A stretch of DNA of 64,000 nt from Pantoea coffeiphila (GTDB lineage Bacteria > Pseudomonadota > Gammaproteobacteria > Enterobacterales > Enterobacteriaceae), in assembly GCF_016909495.1 (NCBI RefSeq), contig NZ_JAFBFW010000003.1, positions 799,668-863,667 of the forward strand. The letters are read 5' to 3'. The position numbers and the translations under genes are program-made. Below are positions 9,760-18,008 of this stretch, one piece after another (position 1 is the stretch's first letter; each line of letters starts with the position of its first letter). The notes under the pieces were generated by a model, which made no database searches, was not told where the DNA came from, and was given only the letters and a program-made list of their open reading frames with translations.

Positions 9760-11082
9760 GTGACGATAGACGTGTTGATTCGTTTTTTGAGTGCCGGCCT
9801 CTTAGATGTTCAGGGTGATGACGCAAAACTCGAAAAGCTACAAACCACTGCGGCAGACTTGTCCGCTGCGCTAAAGAAGACCCCCTCAAAGTCTGCTGCA
9901 TTTTCTCTCATAGCTTTCGATCCGTCCTCTCCTGCAACTGATCCAGTGATTCAGGAGGCCGTTGAGGCACTTCAGAGTCGTTGGGCAACTTACATCAACA
10001 CCTTCTCTGATACGCCAGTGACAGTAATCCGAGCTCTATTGCTGGATGCTCTTTTTAAAGCAGCCAGCGAAGATGACCACATTGGCATTGCCTTTATCTC
10101 CTATGCACGTAATGCACTCTCATTTATGGAAGCTTGCAATGAAAGCAAGATTTGGGGCGATGTGGTCGCAGAAATAGAAAGACAGGTTAACGTCCGAGCA
10201 GAAGCTGAATGGACTACTCCTGAATCAATCCGTGTTCCCGAAATGAACTATTTGGTACCCGGGGCAATTACTATACGCGGCCAAGAAGTATCCCTTGATA
10301 AGGATGCTCTAGCAGAGAAGATTGCAGCAGCTGGCGGGCCAAGTAATGCAGCGGGACAGCCTACAGGAGGAAATTCGAATTGGTCAAATAGCGGTCAAGC
10401 CTGGGTTCATCAGTTTACTCCTCTTCTAGCCAATGCCATTTATGGTGCATTGGAAGAAGTATTGGAAGGAGCACAAATTGAGCCAGTAGATTTATCTGAA
10501 CCGTTGAAAAATCTCGCCAGTGCAGTATCAATTCATGTGGACAATACGCTGCAAGCTGTGAGCGGCGCGACAGCGGGCCTCCAACGTCGCACCAGCTTAA
10601 TCTGGTGGAAGGAAACGCTGTATTCTCCAAGTGTACAACGTAGCTACCGCGATATGTCTCCACCCATCGCGGCTGCCTTGATGGCCTTTGATCTCCATCA
10701 ACAAGTCCCTTTGTTTTCCCCTGCAAGTGTTGCAGCCTTCTTACACGAAACAGTTTTGAGCTTACCGGATATTGAGACGCAAGATGGAAAACCAATTCGT
10801 GTTCTACTAGAAGAAGCACTACAAGCAGAGGAACTGGCACCATTACGTGATACCTCCTCTCAGTTGTTCCCAGAACCTACTGGTCGAGGCCCTCTCCTAG
10901 GAATCTTGGGACATGGGTTTGGCAAAAACATCAATGATGATCAGTTCCGTAGTCTGGTAGGTATTCCAGCTGAGTCGGCTCTTACTATTCCCCAATGGGC
11001 GACATGGATCTTCCGAGAGTTGCAAGCTGCACGAGCCATGCAAGACGGAGCTGTGGTAAAGAAGCGAGGACGTAAATCCTGA
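9760..11082 (+). CDS. GTPase-associated helical protein (GASH-like), first gene of the conflict operon
   Basis: This 440-residue, largely alpha-helical protein has no catalytic motif that I can see. By context and general character it matches the GTPase-associated system helical proteins found beside paired GTPases in NTP-dependent conflict systems. A polar linker with glycine and asparagine near residues 195-215 (GGPSNAAGQPTGGNSNWSNS) separates two helical halves. The C-terminus is basic (VVKKRGRKS). The GTG start is supported by GGAGG eight bases ahead. Its stop overlaps the next ATG (TGATGA), so the operon is translationally coupled. It may be a scaffold or sensor; this is inference. Confidence 0.7.
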   Translation: MTIDVLIRFLSAGLLDVQGDDAKLEKLQTTAADLSAALKKTPSKSAAFSLIAFDPSSPATDPVIQEAVEALQSRWATYINTFSDTPVTVIRALLLDALFKAASEDDHIGIAFISYARNALSFMEACNESKIWGDVVAEIERQVNVRAEAEWTTPESIRVPEMNYLVPGAITIRGQEVSLDKDALAEKIAAAGGPSNAAGQPTGGNSNWSNSGQAWVHQFTPLLANAIYGALEEVLEGAQIEPVDLSEPLKNLASAVSIHVDNTLQAVSGATAGLQRRTSLIWWKETLYSPSVQRSYRDMSPPIAAALMAFDLHQQVPLFSPASVAAFLHETVLSLPDIETQDGKPIRVLLEEALQAEELAPLRDTSSQLFPEPTGRGPLLGILGHGFGKNINDDQFRSLVGIPAESALTIPQWATWIFRELQAARAMQDGAVVKKRGRKS

Positions 11083-12035
11083 TGAATACATGTTCTAGAT
11101 CTACTTGTTTTGCTCCTGAATCCACTTGCAGCATGGGCTGCCTAGATCATACAAAATGTCATGAGTGGGCCGGGCAGGAAGGAGTGGTGACTTTGCATGA
11201 AGAGACTGCTCCGCATGAGTTGGTGCTCCCTTGGTCCGGAGGCGCCTTGGGGCTAGTAGACCTTGGATTTGTTGCTGGTCGTGCAAAACCTCTGGTTGTC
11301 GGTATCATCGGACACCAGAATGCAGGAAAGACCACATTGCTCGCTGCGTGGTATTTGTTGCTTGGCCGGGGTTTAATTTATGGTGATCATCAGTTTGCAG
11401 GGTCCTACTCACTTGCTGGTTGGGAGGCAGTAGCCAGTTCGCTTCGGTGGGCTCCAGGGCATTCCCCCAGTTTCCCACCACACACGACCAGTCGCGGTGG
11501 AAGAGCACCTGGATTGCTCCACTTGGATTTTCGACATTCTGATAGAGAGTTTCGTGGGTATATGTTTGCGGATGCTCCTGGTGAATGGTTTCAGAAATGG
11601 GCTGCAAACCGTGATAGTGCTGACGGGGCTGGCGCTCGTTGGGTTGCCGAGCATGCAGACGTATTCTTGCTTGTCGCTGATTGTGAGGCCCTTGCAGGCC
11701 CCAGCAAGGGTTCTTCTCGTGGTTCCTTCTTGCGCCTTGTGGAACGCTTAGCTTCAGAAAGGGGGAGTCGTCCCGTTGCACTTGTTTGGACTAAATCTGA
11801 TGTCAAGGTCGCTCCAGAGATGAAGGCTGCAATTAGACAAGCGGTTTTTAGCTCTATTCCGGAAGCTGTCGAATTTTTCGTCAGTACAGCAGTGAAGGAC
11901 GATGATACTTTGGGCAAGGGTCAAGGTTTTTTGGAGCTTCTTAATTGGACACTACTAGTCAGACGTGGGCGCGTTCTCTTACCACCTGTTGATACGGCAA
12001 ACGAGGATCCACTTTTCATGTTTGGTAAGAGGTGA
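11082..12035 (+). CDS. P-loop GTPase with N-terminal cysteine cluster (DO-GTPase-like)
   Basis: This 317-residue protein is a GTPase-type switch. The P-loop is GHQNAGKT (Gly77 to Thr84). A G3-like motif DAPGEW follows near residue 165, and the G4 base-specificity motif is seen as WTKSD near residue 235. Before the GTPase core, five cysteines (4, 9, 16, 20, 26) with nearby histidines suggest a small zinc-binding module. It is the first of two consecutive, dissimilar GTPases, as in the double-GTPase (DO-GTPase) conflict systems. The start overlaps the upstream stop and the end runs into the next gene's ribosome binding site. Confidence 0.78.
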   Translation: MNTCSRSTCFAPESTCSMGCLDHTKCHEWAGQEGVVTLHEETAPHELVLPWSGGALGLVDLGFVAGRAKPLVVGIIGHQNAGKTTLLAAWYLLLGRGLIYGDHQFAGSYSLAGWEAVASSLRWAPGHSPSFPPHTTSRGGRAPGLLHLDFRHSDREFRGYMFADAPGEWFQKWAANRDSADGAGARWVAEHADVFLLVADCEALAGPSKGSSRGSFLRLVERLASERGSRPVALVWTKSDVKVAPEMKAAIRQAVFSSIPEAVEFFVSTAVKDDDTLGKGQGFLELLNWTLLVRRGRVLLPPVDTANEDPLFMFGKR

Positions 12036-12037
12036 TT

Positions 12038-12871
12038 ATGAGTTCCAGTGATAACTCGATTCTGCTCATTGGAGAGTCCGATGTCGGCAAGACTCACTAT
12101 GGTGCCCAATTATTGAAGCGCCTGATGAAAAGGGATGGTCAACTCAGAATGAATGGTGCGGCAACCAACCTAGAGCCTTTCGAATCAGCTATGAGCTGCC
12201 TCGACGAAGGCATGGCGGCAGGCCATACCGCTGCATCAACCTACGTCGATAGCATCTGGCCTATTACGGATGCGCAAGGGCGCTCTGCCGAACTTATTTG
12301 GCCCGATTATGGTGGCGAACAGATTAAAGCGATCTCTGACACACGCCGCATTCCTGCGGCTTGGCAGTCTCGAGTGATTGCAGCCCCATCGTGGCTATTC
12401 CTTATCCGTTTGCAGAAAACCCGTATAAACGCAGACATTTTTTCGAGGCCATTACACGATCTGCCTGTCAATAATACCGAGAGTCACGATATTCAAATGT
12501 CAGATCAGGCCAAGCTAATAGAGTTACTTCAGATACTTCTTTACATCCGCGGAATGGATAGTACGAAACCCCTAGCTAGCCCCCGTCTTTGTGTACTCCT
12601 TAGCTGTTGGGATGAACTTGGGGTCGAAGAAGCCCCACCGGAATTATTGCAGAGCCGATTACCTATGCTATCGAGCTTCATCCACAACACATGGGAAAAA
12701 CCGAGTGTTTTGGGACTCTCTGCGCTTGGACAAGCATTGAGCCCTAAAGACCCTAATGAAGATTACTCAAATCGTGGGCCAGAGCAGTTTGGCTATGTTG
12801 TACTTCCCGATGGTCAACATTCACCAGACCTTACTCTGCCAGTACAATTCCTTTTGGATGAAAACCTCTGA
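12038..12871 (+). CDS. Second P-loop GTPase of the conflict operon (DO-GTPase-like)
   Basis: This 277-residue protein has a P-loop GESDVGKT at residues 12-19, a G3-like segment WPDYGGEQ near residue 89 and a G4-like SCWDEL near residue 190. An in-frame GTG at 12032 overlaps the binding site; the ATG at 12038 with AAGAGG five bases ahead is preferred. It differs clearly from the preceding GTPase, so the two are not a recent tandem duplication. They probably work as a pair that senses a signal and controls the downstream GAP1-like and caspase proteins. Confidence 0.78.
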   Translation: MSSSDNSILLIGESDVGKTHYGAQLLKRLMKRDGQLRMNGAATNLEPFESAMSCLDEGMAAGHTAASTYVDSIWPITDAQGRSAELIWPDYGGEQIKAISDTRRIPAAWQSRVIAAPSWLFLIRLQKTRINADIFSRPLHDLPVNNTESHDIQMSDQAKLIELLQILLYIRGMDSTKPLASPRLCVLLSCWDELGVEEAPPELLQSRLPMLSSFIHNTWEKPSVLGLSALGQALSPKDPNEDYSNRGPEQFGYVVLPDGQHSPDLTLPVQFLLDENL

Positions 12872-12888
12872 CACAAGAGACTGGATTG

Positions 12889-15360
12889 ATGAAAATCGAG
12901 CAAGCTATTTATGGCGAAGTCCGCAGTGGGCATGCCTTGAGGCTAGCGAGCACTCGGAGTCAAATTGTCGATGAACTAGCATCACGGCTAGACCTACCAG
13001 ACACAGCACCACCAGGAGTTAACTGGTCTCCCTACATAACAGGTTTCCCTTGTGGAGATAAATATGTCCTGGCACGGACATTCGCTGACCCACACGCGAC
13101 GCGGGCTGGTATGGTTATATCTCATGCGCTTATTGCGCCTCTCGATGAAATTGTCACAACAGCTAACCTAAAATCGCTTTTTGAGAACCTAATTGTTACG
13201 CCTGAGGTCCCCGGTACGCTTACTACATTAGATATCCAGAGATCAGCAGAACCCCAGATTGATGCAATAGATTTGACAGCAACAGCTGAATCACTGGTCA
13301 CCCGAGGGGTGGGACCATCAGTAAAAATTGGTATCGATGGGTTTGAAGATCTGATTGTTGCATTATGGTTCCGTCTTTGGCCTGAGCTTCGTGCAAGTTT
13401 TTCGTTTCGCCTAAGTTTCGGCCCACATGATATAATCGATAATCCTCCGCCAGTGCTTGTCTGTACGCCCTCTACATTGGCGGCCCGCTGGACAGGGCGT
13501 AATATTATTAGTGTTTCTGGTTCAAAGAATCTTACACGAGCAGCATCAATACTTTGCGACAGTACAGAAGCTTTTCCAATACTCCAATTTGCTGATGAGA
13601 TTGGTATATGCGTAAACAGATTTACTCACCTTCAAATGCTTGTAAGTGCATACGAACTCAGTTCTACTCCTGATTTCGAAGCATGCGTTGCCACGATAAG
13701 GCTAGTAAACACGCTATCTCCTTATCCAACAGTAGGGGCTGTGGGTAAGGAAAAACTTATCCATAAACTTTGCTCGCAGATGTGTGATGTTGGAATAACA
13801 GGAATCCTCCAGCTCAGAAACCTTAGGATAACAGGCTTTCATGGAGCTGAGCGTATTTGGGAAAGTCTAAGAGCCAGGGTTGCATCCTATAGTCTTGAGG
13901 AAGTGGATGATCGAAGACTCCTAGATATAATTAGCGATGCCCTATCAGTAGAAGCTGTCACACCTTGGTGTGAAGCTATTCTCAGTGGCATTATCACGTC
14001 TGCATGCTCAACGTCATCAGCTTTCCCACTAGCCTTCTGGCGCTGGGCCCATATGCAGCCATCTACGCTTACCAAATTATTCGAGCATCTACCTTCAGAT
14101 CATGATTTGGAAACTCGTCTCTCCAAAGTTGTACCGCAAGAAATGAACACAAGTGTGGGTTATGCGGTCATGACACTCGCGCGATCAAAGAAGTGGTTAC
14201 GCCTGTATGGCGCTGCCGTGGGGGCGTGTTTTGAACCAAGGGAAGCAGTTCACCAACAGTTAATTATCGATACAGAACTAACACATCTAGATGGTATCAA
14301 GGCAGCCCTACGGCGCTCGACAAGTAAGGAGTTGGTCACGCTTGCGCTTGAGAGCGACGAGCCCCGTATTTTATGCCTTGCAGCAGAAGAAGTCGCACAT
14401 TATCCGAAACTTCTTAAGGACACTGACTTCAGCTCGGTTTCAGCGCAAGAGCTCTGGGCCAGAGCATTGGCTATTAACATAGATGCTTGGCGGGGGCCTG
14501 CAGACCCCAAACACTCCTTACTCGTTATCCTTCAAGCTCTTCTCGATGGCCACCAGATAAACTCCCAACTGCTTGGTGCGTTATCCACCACACCCATTGC
14601 CAATCTTTGCGGCTATGAACGCTGTATTGAGGTCTGGGCACGACTCGGCGAACCTGCTCGCACTCATTTTTTGAAGGCAACAGCATCAGGATGGCTTGAG
14701 CAAGCAGTATTGGGAAGTGTTGTTGTTCCAGATTCACAATTGGAGATCACCCTTCTTGCTGGCCAAGCTCTGGATCAGAAGCTTCAAACTTTAGTGTTAA
14801 CAGATGCAAAATTGGCAATGAAACTGATTGATGCTTTACCAGCATATGGAGAGTCACGATTTCTTCAATGGCTGGAATACTGGTTGTCTACTAACCGTTC
14901 TATGACATATTCTGAGGCTGAATTACTTGGCAACCTTGTTCATAATCGACAATGGCAGCGAGTCGTGGATCGCTTAGTTCGCGTTGCTAGAGATGGACAG
15001 AATGACGTTAAGCCAGTTCTTAGATTTTGTCGCAACATGGTAAATCTCATTGATGTGTGGCTATTAGGCATATCAGTCATTACGAGCCACGAAAAGTGGC
15101 TCGTTCTTGAAGAACTTGCAGCAGATCTCTATCCAGGAGGTCCGGATGAAAGTGAGCTTTGGGATCGCGCTGGGGGGCGAAATAGTCATCTTGTGTTCTC
15201 AGGAACAGGACATGCACGATGGCACGATGCCCTCACACAAATCCGAAAAGGAAGAGGTCCCGTGCTTACTCGGTTGTTGGAAGAAATGAAGCGAGATTTC
15301 CCTGCAAATAGTCAGCTTCACCATTTAGCCAATGACTTTCGATTTACAACTTCCCTATAA
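12889..15360 (+). CDS. GAP1-like protein with C-terminal effector-associated domain
   Basis: This 823-residue protein begins with a segment (IEQAIYGEVRSGHALRLAS) that matches the N-terminal type of GTPase-associated protein 1 (GAP1-N2-like). It continues through a middle and long helical region without catalytic motifs. The last 80 residues (about 744-823) form a separate domain with ADLYPGGPDESELWDRAGG and a GTGHARWHDAL segment. The same domain ends the caspase-like protein encoded next. This EAD1-like domain predicts physical pairing between the two. A TTG at 12886 is possible, but ATG 12889 is preferred. Confidence 0.8.
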   Translation: MKIEQAIYGEVRSGHALRLASTRSQIVDELASRLDLPDTAPPGVNWSPYITGFPCGDKYVLARTFADPHATRAGMVISHALIAPLDEIVTTANLKSLFENLIVTPEVPGTLTTLDIQRSAEPQIDAIDLTATAESLVTRGVGPSVKIGIDGFEDLIVALWFRLWPELRASFSFRLSFGPHDIIDNPPPVLVCTPSTLAARWTGRNIISVSGSKNLTRAASILCDSTEAFPILQFADEIGICVNRFTHLQMLVSAYELSSTPDFEACVATIRLVNTLSPYPTVGAVGKEKLIHKLCSQMCDVGITGILQLRNLRITGFHGAERIWESLRARVASYSLEEVDDRRLLDIISDALSVEAVTPWCEAILSGIITSACSTSSAFPLAFWRWAHMQPSTLTKLFEHLPSDHDLETRLSKVVPQEMNTSVGYAVMTLARSKKWLRLYGAAVGACFEPREAVHQQLIIDTELTHLDGIKAALRRSTSKELVTLALESDEPRILCLAAEEVAHYPKLLKDTDFSSVSAQELWARALAINIDAWRGPADPKHSLLVILQALLDGHQINSQLLGALSTTPIANLCGYERCIEVWARLGEPARTHFLKATASGWLEQAVLGSVVVPDSQLEITLLAGQALDQKLQTLVLTDAKLAMKLIDALPAYGESRFLQWLEYWLSTNRSMTYSEAELLGNLVHNRQWQRVVDRLVRVARDGQNDVKPVLRFCRNMVNLIDVWLLGISVITSHEKWLVLEELAADLYPGGPDESELWDRAGGRNSHLVFSGTGHARWHDALTQIRKGRGPVLTRLLEEMKRDFPANSQLHHLANDFRFTTSL

Positions 15361-15384
15361 AAAACACAAAATCAGAGAGTTACC

Positions 15385-16506
15385 ATGAGTCAACATGATC
15401 AAGTAAAAAGCATTTCAAAATCTAAATTCCCAAATGGTCACGCCTTAGTGATAGCCATTTCTGCTTATAAGGAAGTTAATCCATTACCTCCAGAAATTGC
15501 TAATGATGCCCGTGCAATAAGGGCTGTGCTTACCGATCCAGAATACTGTGGGTATGATCCGGATAATATTACATTACTCTTGAATGAGCAGGCAACTCTC
15601 GGGGCAATCCGTCGTGAGCTTGATTTATTAGCCAGCCGTTGTTCAAGCTCTGACACTGTTTGCATTTATTTTTCTGGGCATGGTGCCAACCTTGGCAATC
15701 CTACAGACCCTATTAGCGCCTTGGTTCCCGTTGACTGCGAACTTTCTAATATATTAAAGACTGTTCTAATGGAGGAGGAGTTTTCAGACGCCCTCACTAA
15801 AATAAAAGCGCAGCGACTCTTGGTTTTTATTGATGCATGCCACTCTGGTGGAGCAGGTAGCTTAAAATCTCTTGGAGATAATTTAGCTACTAATTGGGGT
15901 TTTAGTGATAAAATATTAGGTCGATTAGCACAGGGAACTGGTCGCGTTATAATCGCCTCTTCAAGGGCCTCCGAGACATCACTCATTTTGCATGGTGCAA
16001 GCAATAGTCTTTTTACAGAACATCTGGTTGGCGCATTGAAAGGTGGGGCATATACACAGGGAGATGGCCTGATTCGTGTTTTTGATGTTTTCAACCATGT
16101 TTCCGAAAAAGTACAAGCCTCAGTACCAGGTAAACAGCATCCTATCTTTAAGGCCAGTGACCTAGAAGACAACTTTCCCATTGCTCTAGATTGTGGAGGT
16201 ATTAAATCAATCACTTCTGCTGTCAACATCAACAATACAGACGAGCCCACAGTATGGCGACAACTTGAAGAAGTCTTTGCGGATCTATATCCAGCAGGGC
16301 CACAGGATCAGGAGATATGGAGCCGAGCAGGTGGCGATATTTCCCGTCTTCGTTTAAATGGCACAGGGCGAGTACAGTGGTTCTCTGCGCTCCGGACTAT
16401 GCGACAAGGTGGTGGTGGTCAAGCTATAAATAAACATTCTTTGATTTTGGCAGCACTACAAGATTTCCCTCATCATCATGAACTTAAGCATTTAGCAGCA
16501 ATATAG
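15385..16506 (+). CDS. Caspase-like (C14) protease effector with EAD1-like domain
   Basis: Residues 15-275 form a caspase-fold peptidase. The catalytic histidine is His99 in FSGHGAN and the catalytic cysteine is Cys152 in IDACHSGGAG. Both are intact, so an active protease is expected. Residues 294-373 form an EAD1-like domain (ADLYPAGPQDQEIWSRAGG, then GTGRVQWFSAL) shared with the C-terminus of the GAP1-like protein upstream. In this class of system the protease is the likely toxic effector, released or assembled when the GTPase switch fires. A 24-base gap and an AGAGAG binding site link it to the operon. Confidence 0.88.
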   Translation: MSQHDQVKSISKSKFPNGHALVIAISAYKEVNPLPPEIANDARAIRAVLTDPEYCGYDPDNITLLLNEQATLGAIRRELDLLASRCSSSDTVCIYFSGHGANLGNPTDPISALVPVDCELSNILKTVLMEEEFSDALTKIKAQRLLVFIDACHSGGAGSLKSLGDNLATNWGFSDKILGRLAQGTGRVIIASSRASETSLILHGASNSLFTEHLVGALKGGAYTQGDGLIRVFDVFNHVSEKVQASVPGKQHPIFKASDLEDNFPIALDCGGIKSITSAVNINNTDEPTVWRQLEEVFADLYPAGPQDQEIWSRAGGDISRLRLNGTGRVQWFSALRTMRQGGGGQAINKHSLILAALQDFPHHHELKHLAAI

Positions 16507-16530
16507 TTATCAATAATAAATAAAAATGAT

Positions 16531-16567
16531 ACGTATTTCTCACGATCTACACCTGTGTGAAATACGT
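16531..16567 (+). terminator. Inverted repeat after the caspase gene
   Basis: ACGTATTTC (16531-16539) pairs with GAAATACGT (16559-16567). No T tract follows, so termination strength is uncertain. It ends exactly where an IS3-family terminus begins. Confidence 0.4.
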
Positions 16568-16687
16568 GACCTGCCCCAGTGTAAGATATAATGATCAATT
16601 AGTATTATCGGGTTGGTTACCTTCTAATTTCCCATTTCTCCAGCCTGCTACAAATTCTGATGGGGTCTGGTAATTCAGCGATGAATT
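16568..16687 (-). mobile_element. Right-hand IS3-family remnant (OrfB C-terminus and end)
   Basis: The fragment starts at the inverted-repeat end TGACCTGCCCCAGTG. Reading leftwards it encodes the last codons of an IS3-family OrfB (SSLNYQTPSEFVAGWRNGK, then EGNQPDNTN and a stop at 16595). It is cut off at 16687 by the left end of a complete IS3-family element. With the remnant ending at 9588 it brackets the five-gene operon. Confidence 0.7.
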
Positions 16688-16766
16688 TGTAAGTATCCCG
16701 CATAATCGTGCCATTCACATTTAGAGATCTTCCGGCATACTCATTTTGCCAACGAAGGAGATCGCT

Positions 16767-17033
16767 ATGCGTAAAGCCCGTTTTACTGAGCATCAGATCA
16801 TCACAGTGATTAAGTCAGTTGAATCCGGACGAACAGTGAAAGATGTCTGTCGCGAAGCCGGAATATCTGAAGCCACGTATTATAACTGGAAGTCTAAATA
16901 CGGTGGCATGGAAGCATCTGATATTAAAAAGATAAAGGATCTTGAAGACGAGAACCGGCGGCTCAAGCAAATGTTTGCCGACCTCAGTCTTGAAAATCGC
17001 GCACTGAAAGACGTTATCGAAAAAAAGCTCTGA
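16767..17033 (+). CDS. IS3-family transposase OrfA
   Basis: OrfA supplies the DNA-binding part of the transposase. The 88 residues hold an N-terminal helix-turn-helix (KDVCREAGISEATYYNWKSKYGG) and a leucine-zipper-like coiled coil (KIKDLEDENRRLKQMFADLS). An in-frame ATG at 16746 exists, but MRKARF at 16767 fits the family start and has a GGAG upstream. A run of seven As followed by G near the 3' end (about 17021-17028) is a likely slippery site for a -1 frameshift into orfB. Confidence 0.9.
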   Translation: MRKARFTEHQIITVIKSVESGRTVKDVCREAGISEATYYNWKSKYGGMEASDIKKIKDLEDENRRLKQMFADLSLENRALKDVIEKKL

Positions 17034-17056
17034 AGCCAGCTTTTAAGCGTGAGCTG

Positions 17057-17878
17057 GTGACGCACCTGATAACAACATTCGGACTGAGTATTCGCCAGGC
17101 CTGCAGGAGTCTGAACCTGAGCAGAACGGTTTATCATTATCGTCCGGACAACACCCGTGACGATCCCGTTATTTTCGCGTTACAGGCGGCTGCTGAAAGA
17201 TATCCGCGATACGGCTTCCCGAAGCTTTTTCAGGTTCTGAAGCGGCAGGGATATCCGTGGAACCATAAGCGGATCCACCGCATTTACTGCCTGCTGAAAC
17301 TGAATTTTCGTCGCAAAGGCAAACAGCGTCTGCCGGTACGTAGTCCATCGCCGCTGACCACACCTGAAGCTCTGAACCAGAGTTGGTCTGTAGATTTTAT
17401 GCATGACGCGCTGATTTGCGGTCGTCGCTTTCGCACGTTTAATGTCGTCGATGATTTTAATCGCGAGGCTTTGTCGATCGAAATAGACCTGAACCTGCCG
17501 GCCCAACGAGTTGTTCGTGTGCTCGACAGGATCGCAGCAAACCGGGGATACCCCGCGATGCTTCGCATGGATAACGGTCCGGAGTTTATTTCGCTGACTC
17601 TGGCTGACTGGGCAGAAATGCACGCTGTGAAGCTGGAATTTATCGAACCGGGTAAACCAACTCAGAATGCATTTATTGAACGCTTTAACCGGACATACCG
17701 CACTGAAATACTCGATTTTTATCTGTTCAGGACGCTGAACGAAGTACGAGAAATCACAGAACGGTGGCTTTCAGAATATAACTGTGAACGTCCACATGAA
17801 TCACTGAACAACCTGACACCGGAGGAATACCGACGACAACATCATCTGGCCGGGATCTCTAAAAGTGCGTGGAACTAA
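17057..17878 (+). CDS. IS3-family transposase OrfB (DDE catalytic part)
   Basis: OrfB carries the rve integrase-like core. The DDE residues are recognisable in SVDFMHDAL, MDNGPEFIS and the glutamate of IERFNRTYRTE, followed by the C-terminal signature NCERPHESLNNLTPEEYRR. The frame is -1 relative to orfA and remains open upstream to the overlap. The functional product is therefore probably an OrfAB fusion made by frameshifting. The listed ATG may not be a real initiation site. Confidence 0.9.
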   Translation: MTHLITTFGLSIRQACRSLNLSRTVYHYRPDNTRDDPVIFALQAAAERYPRYGFPKLFQVLKRQGYPWNHKRIHRIYCLLKLNFRRKGKQRLPVRSPSPLTTPEALNQSWSVDFMHDALICGRRFRTFNVVDDFNREALSIEIDLNLPAQRVVRVLDRIAANRGYPAMLRMDNGPEFISLTLADWAEMHAVKLEFIEPGKPTQNAFIERFNRTYRTEILDFYLFRTLNEVREITERWLSEYNCERPHESLNNLTPEEYRRQHHLAGISKSAWN

Positions 17879-17894
17879 AACGGGTCTATTTACA

Positions 17895-18008
17895 GATGGG
17901 TTTGCGCAATTGCGACAGCGGATCAAAGAAATTCGCCGTGATGCTAAACACAACGGCGAGGACTATCGGTTGCTGATGCCTGAATCAGAGCAACCGCTTA
18001 TCGACTGA
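17895..18008 (+). pseudogene. Truncated C-terminal tail of an unidentified protein
   Basis: An open frame running directly from the IS end reads GFAQLRQRIKEIRRDAKHNG, then EDYRLLMPESEQPLID and a stop at 18006-18008. It has no start. Its good codon quality suggests it is the 3' end of a gene cut by the IS on one side and abutting an IS903-like remnant on the other. I do not recognise the parent. Confidence 0.45.

Larger units (their letters stand above)
16688..17894 (+). mobile_element. Complete IS3-family insertion sequence
   Basis: The roughly 1.2-kb element starts TGTAAGTATCCCGC and ends with the imperfect inverse (TGTAAATAGACCCG read from the right). It contains overlapping orfA and orfB. 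No matching target duplication is visible at its two borders (AATT on the left, GATG on the right). This suggests a deletion or recombination after insertion. Confidence 0.75.
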
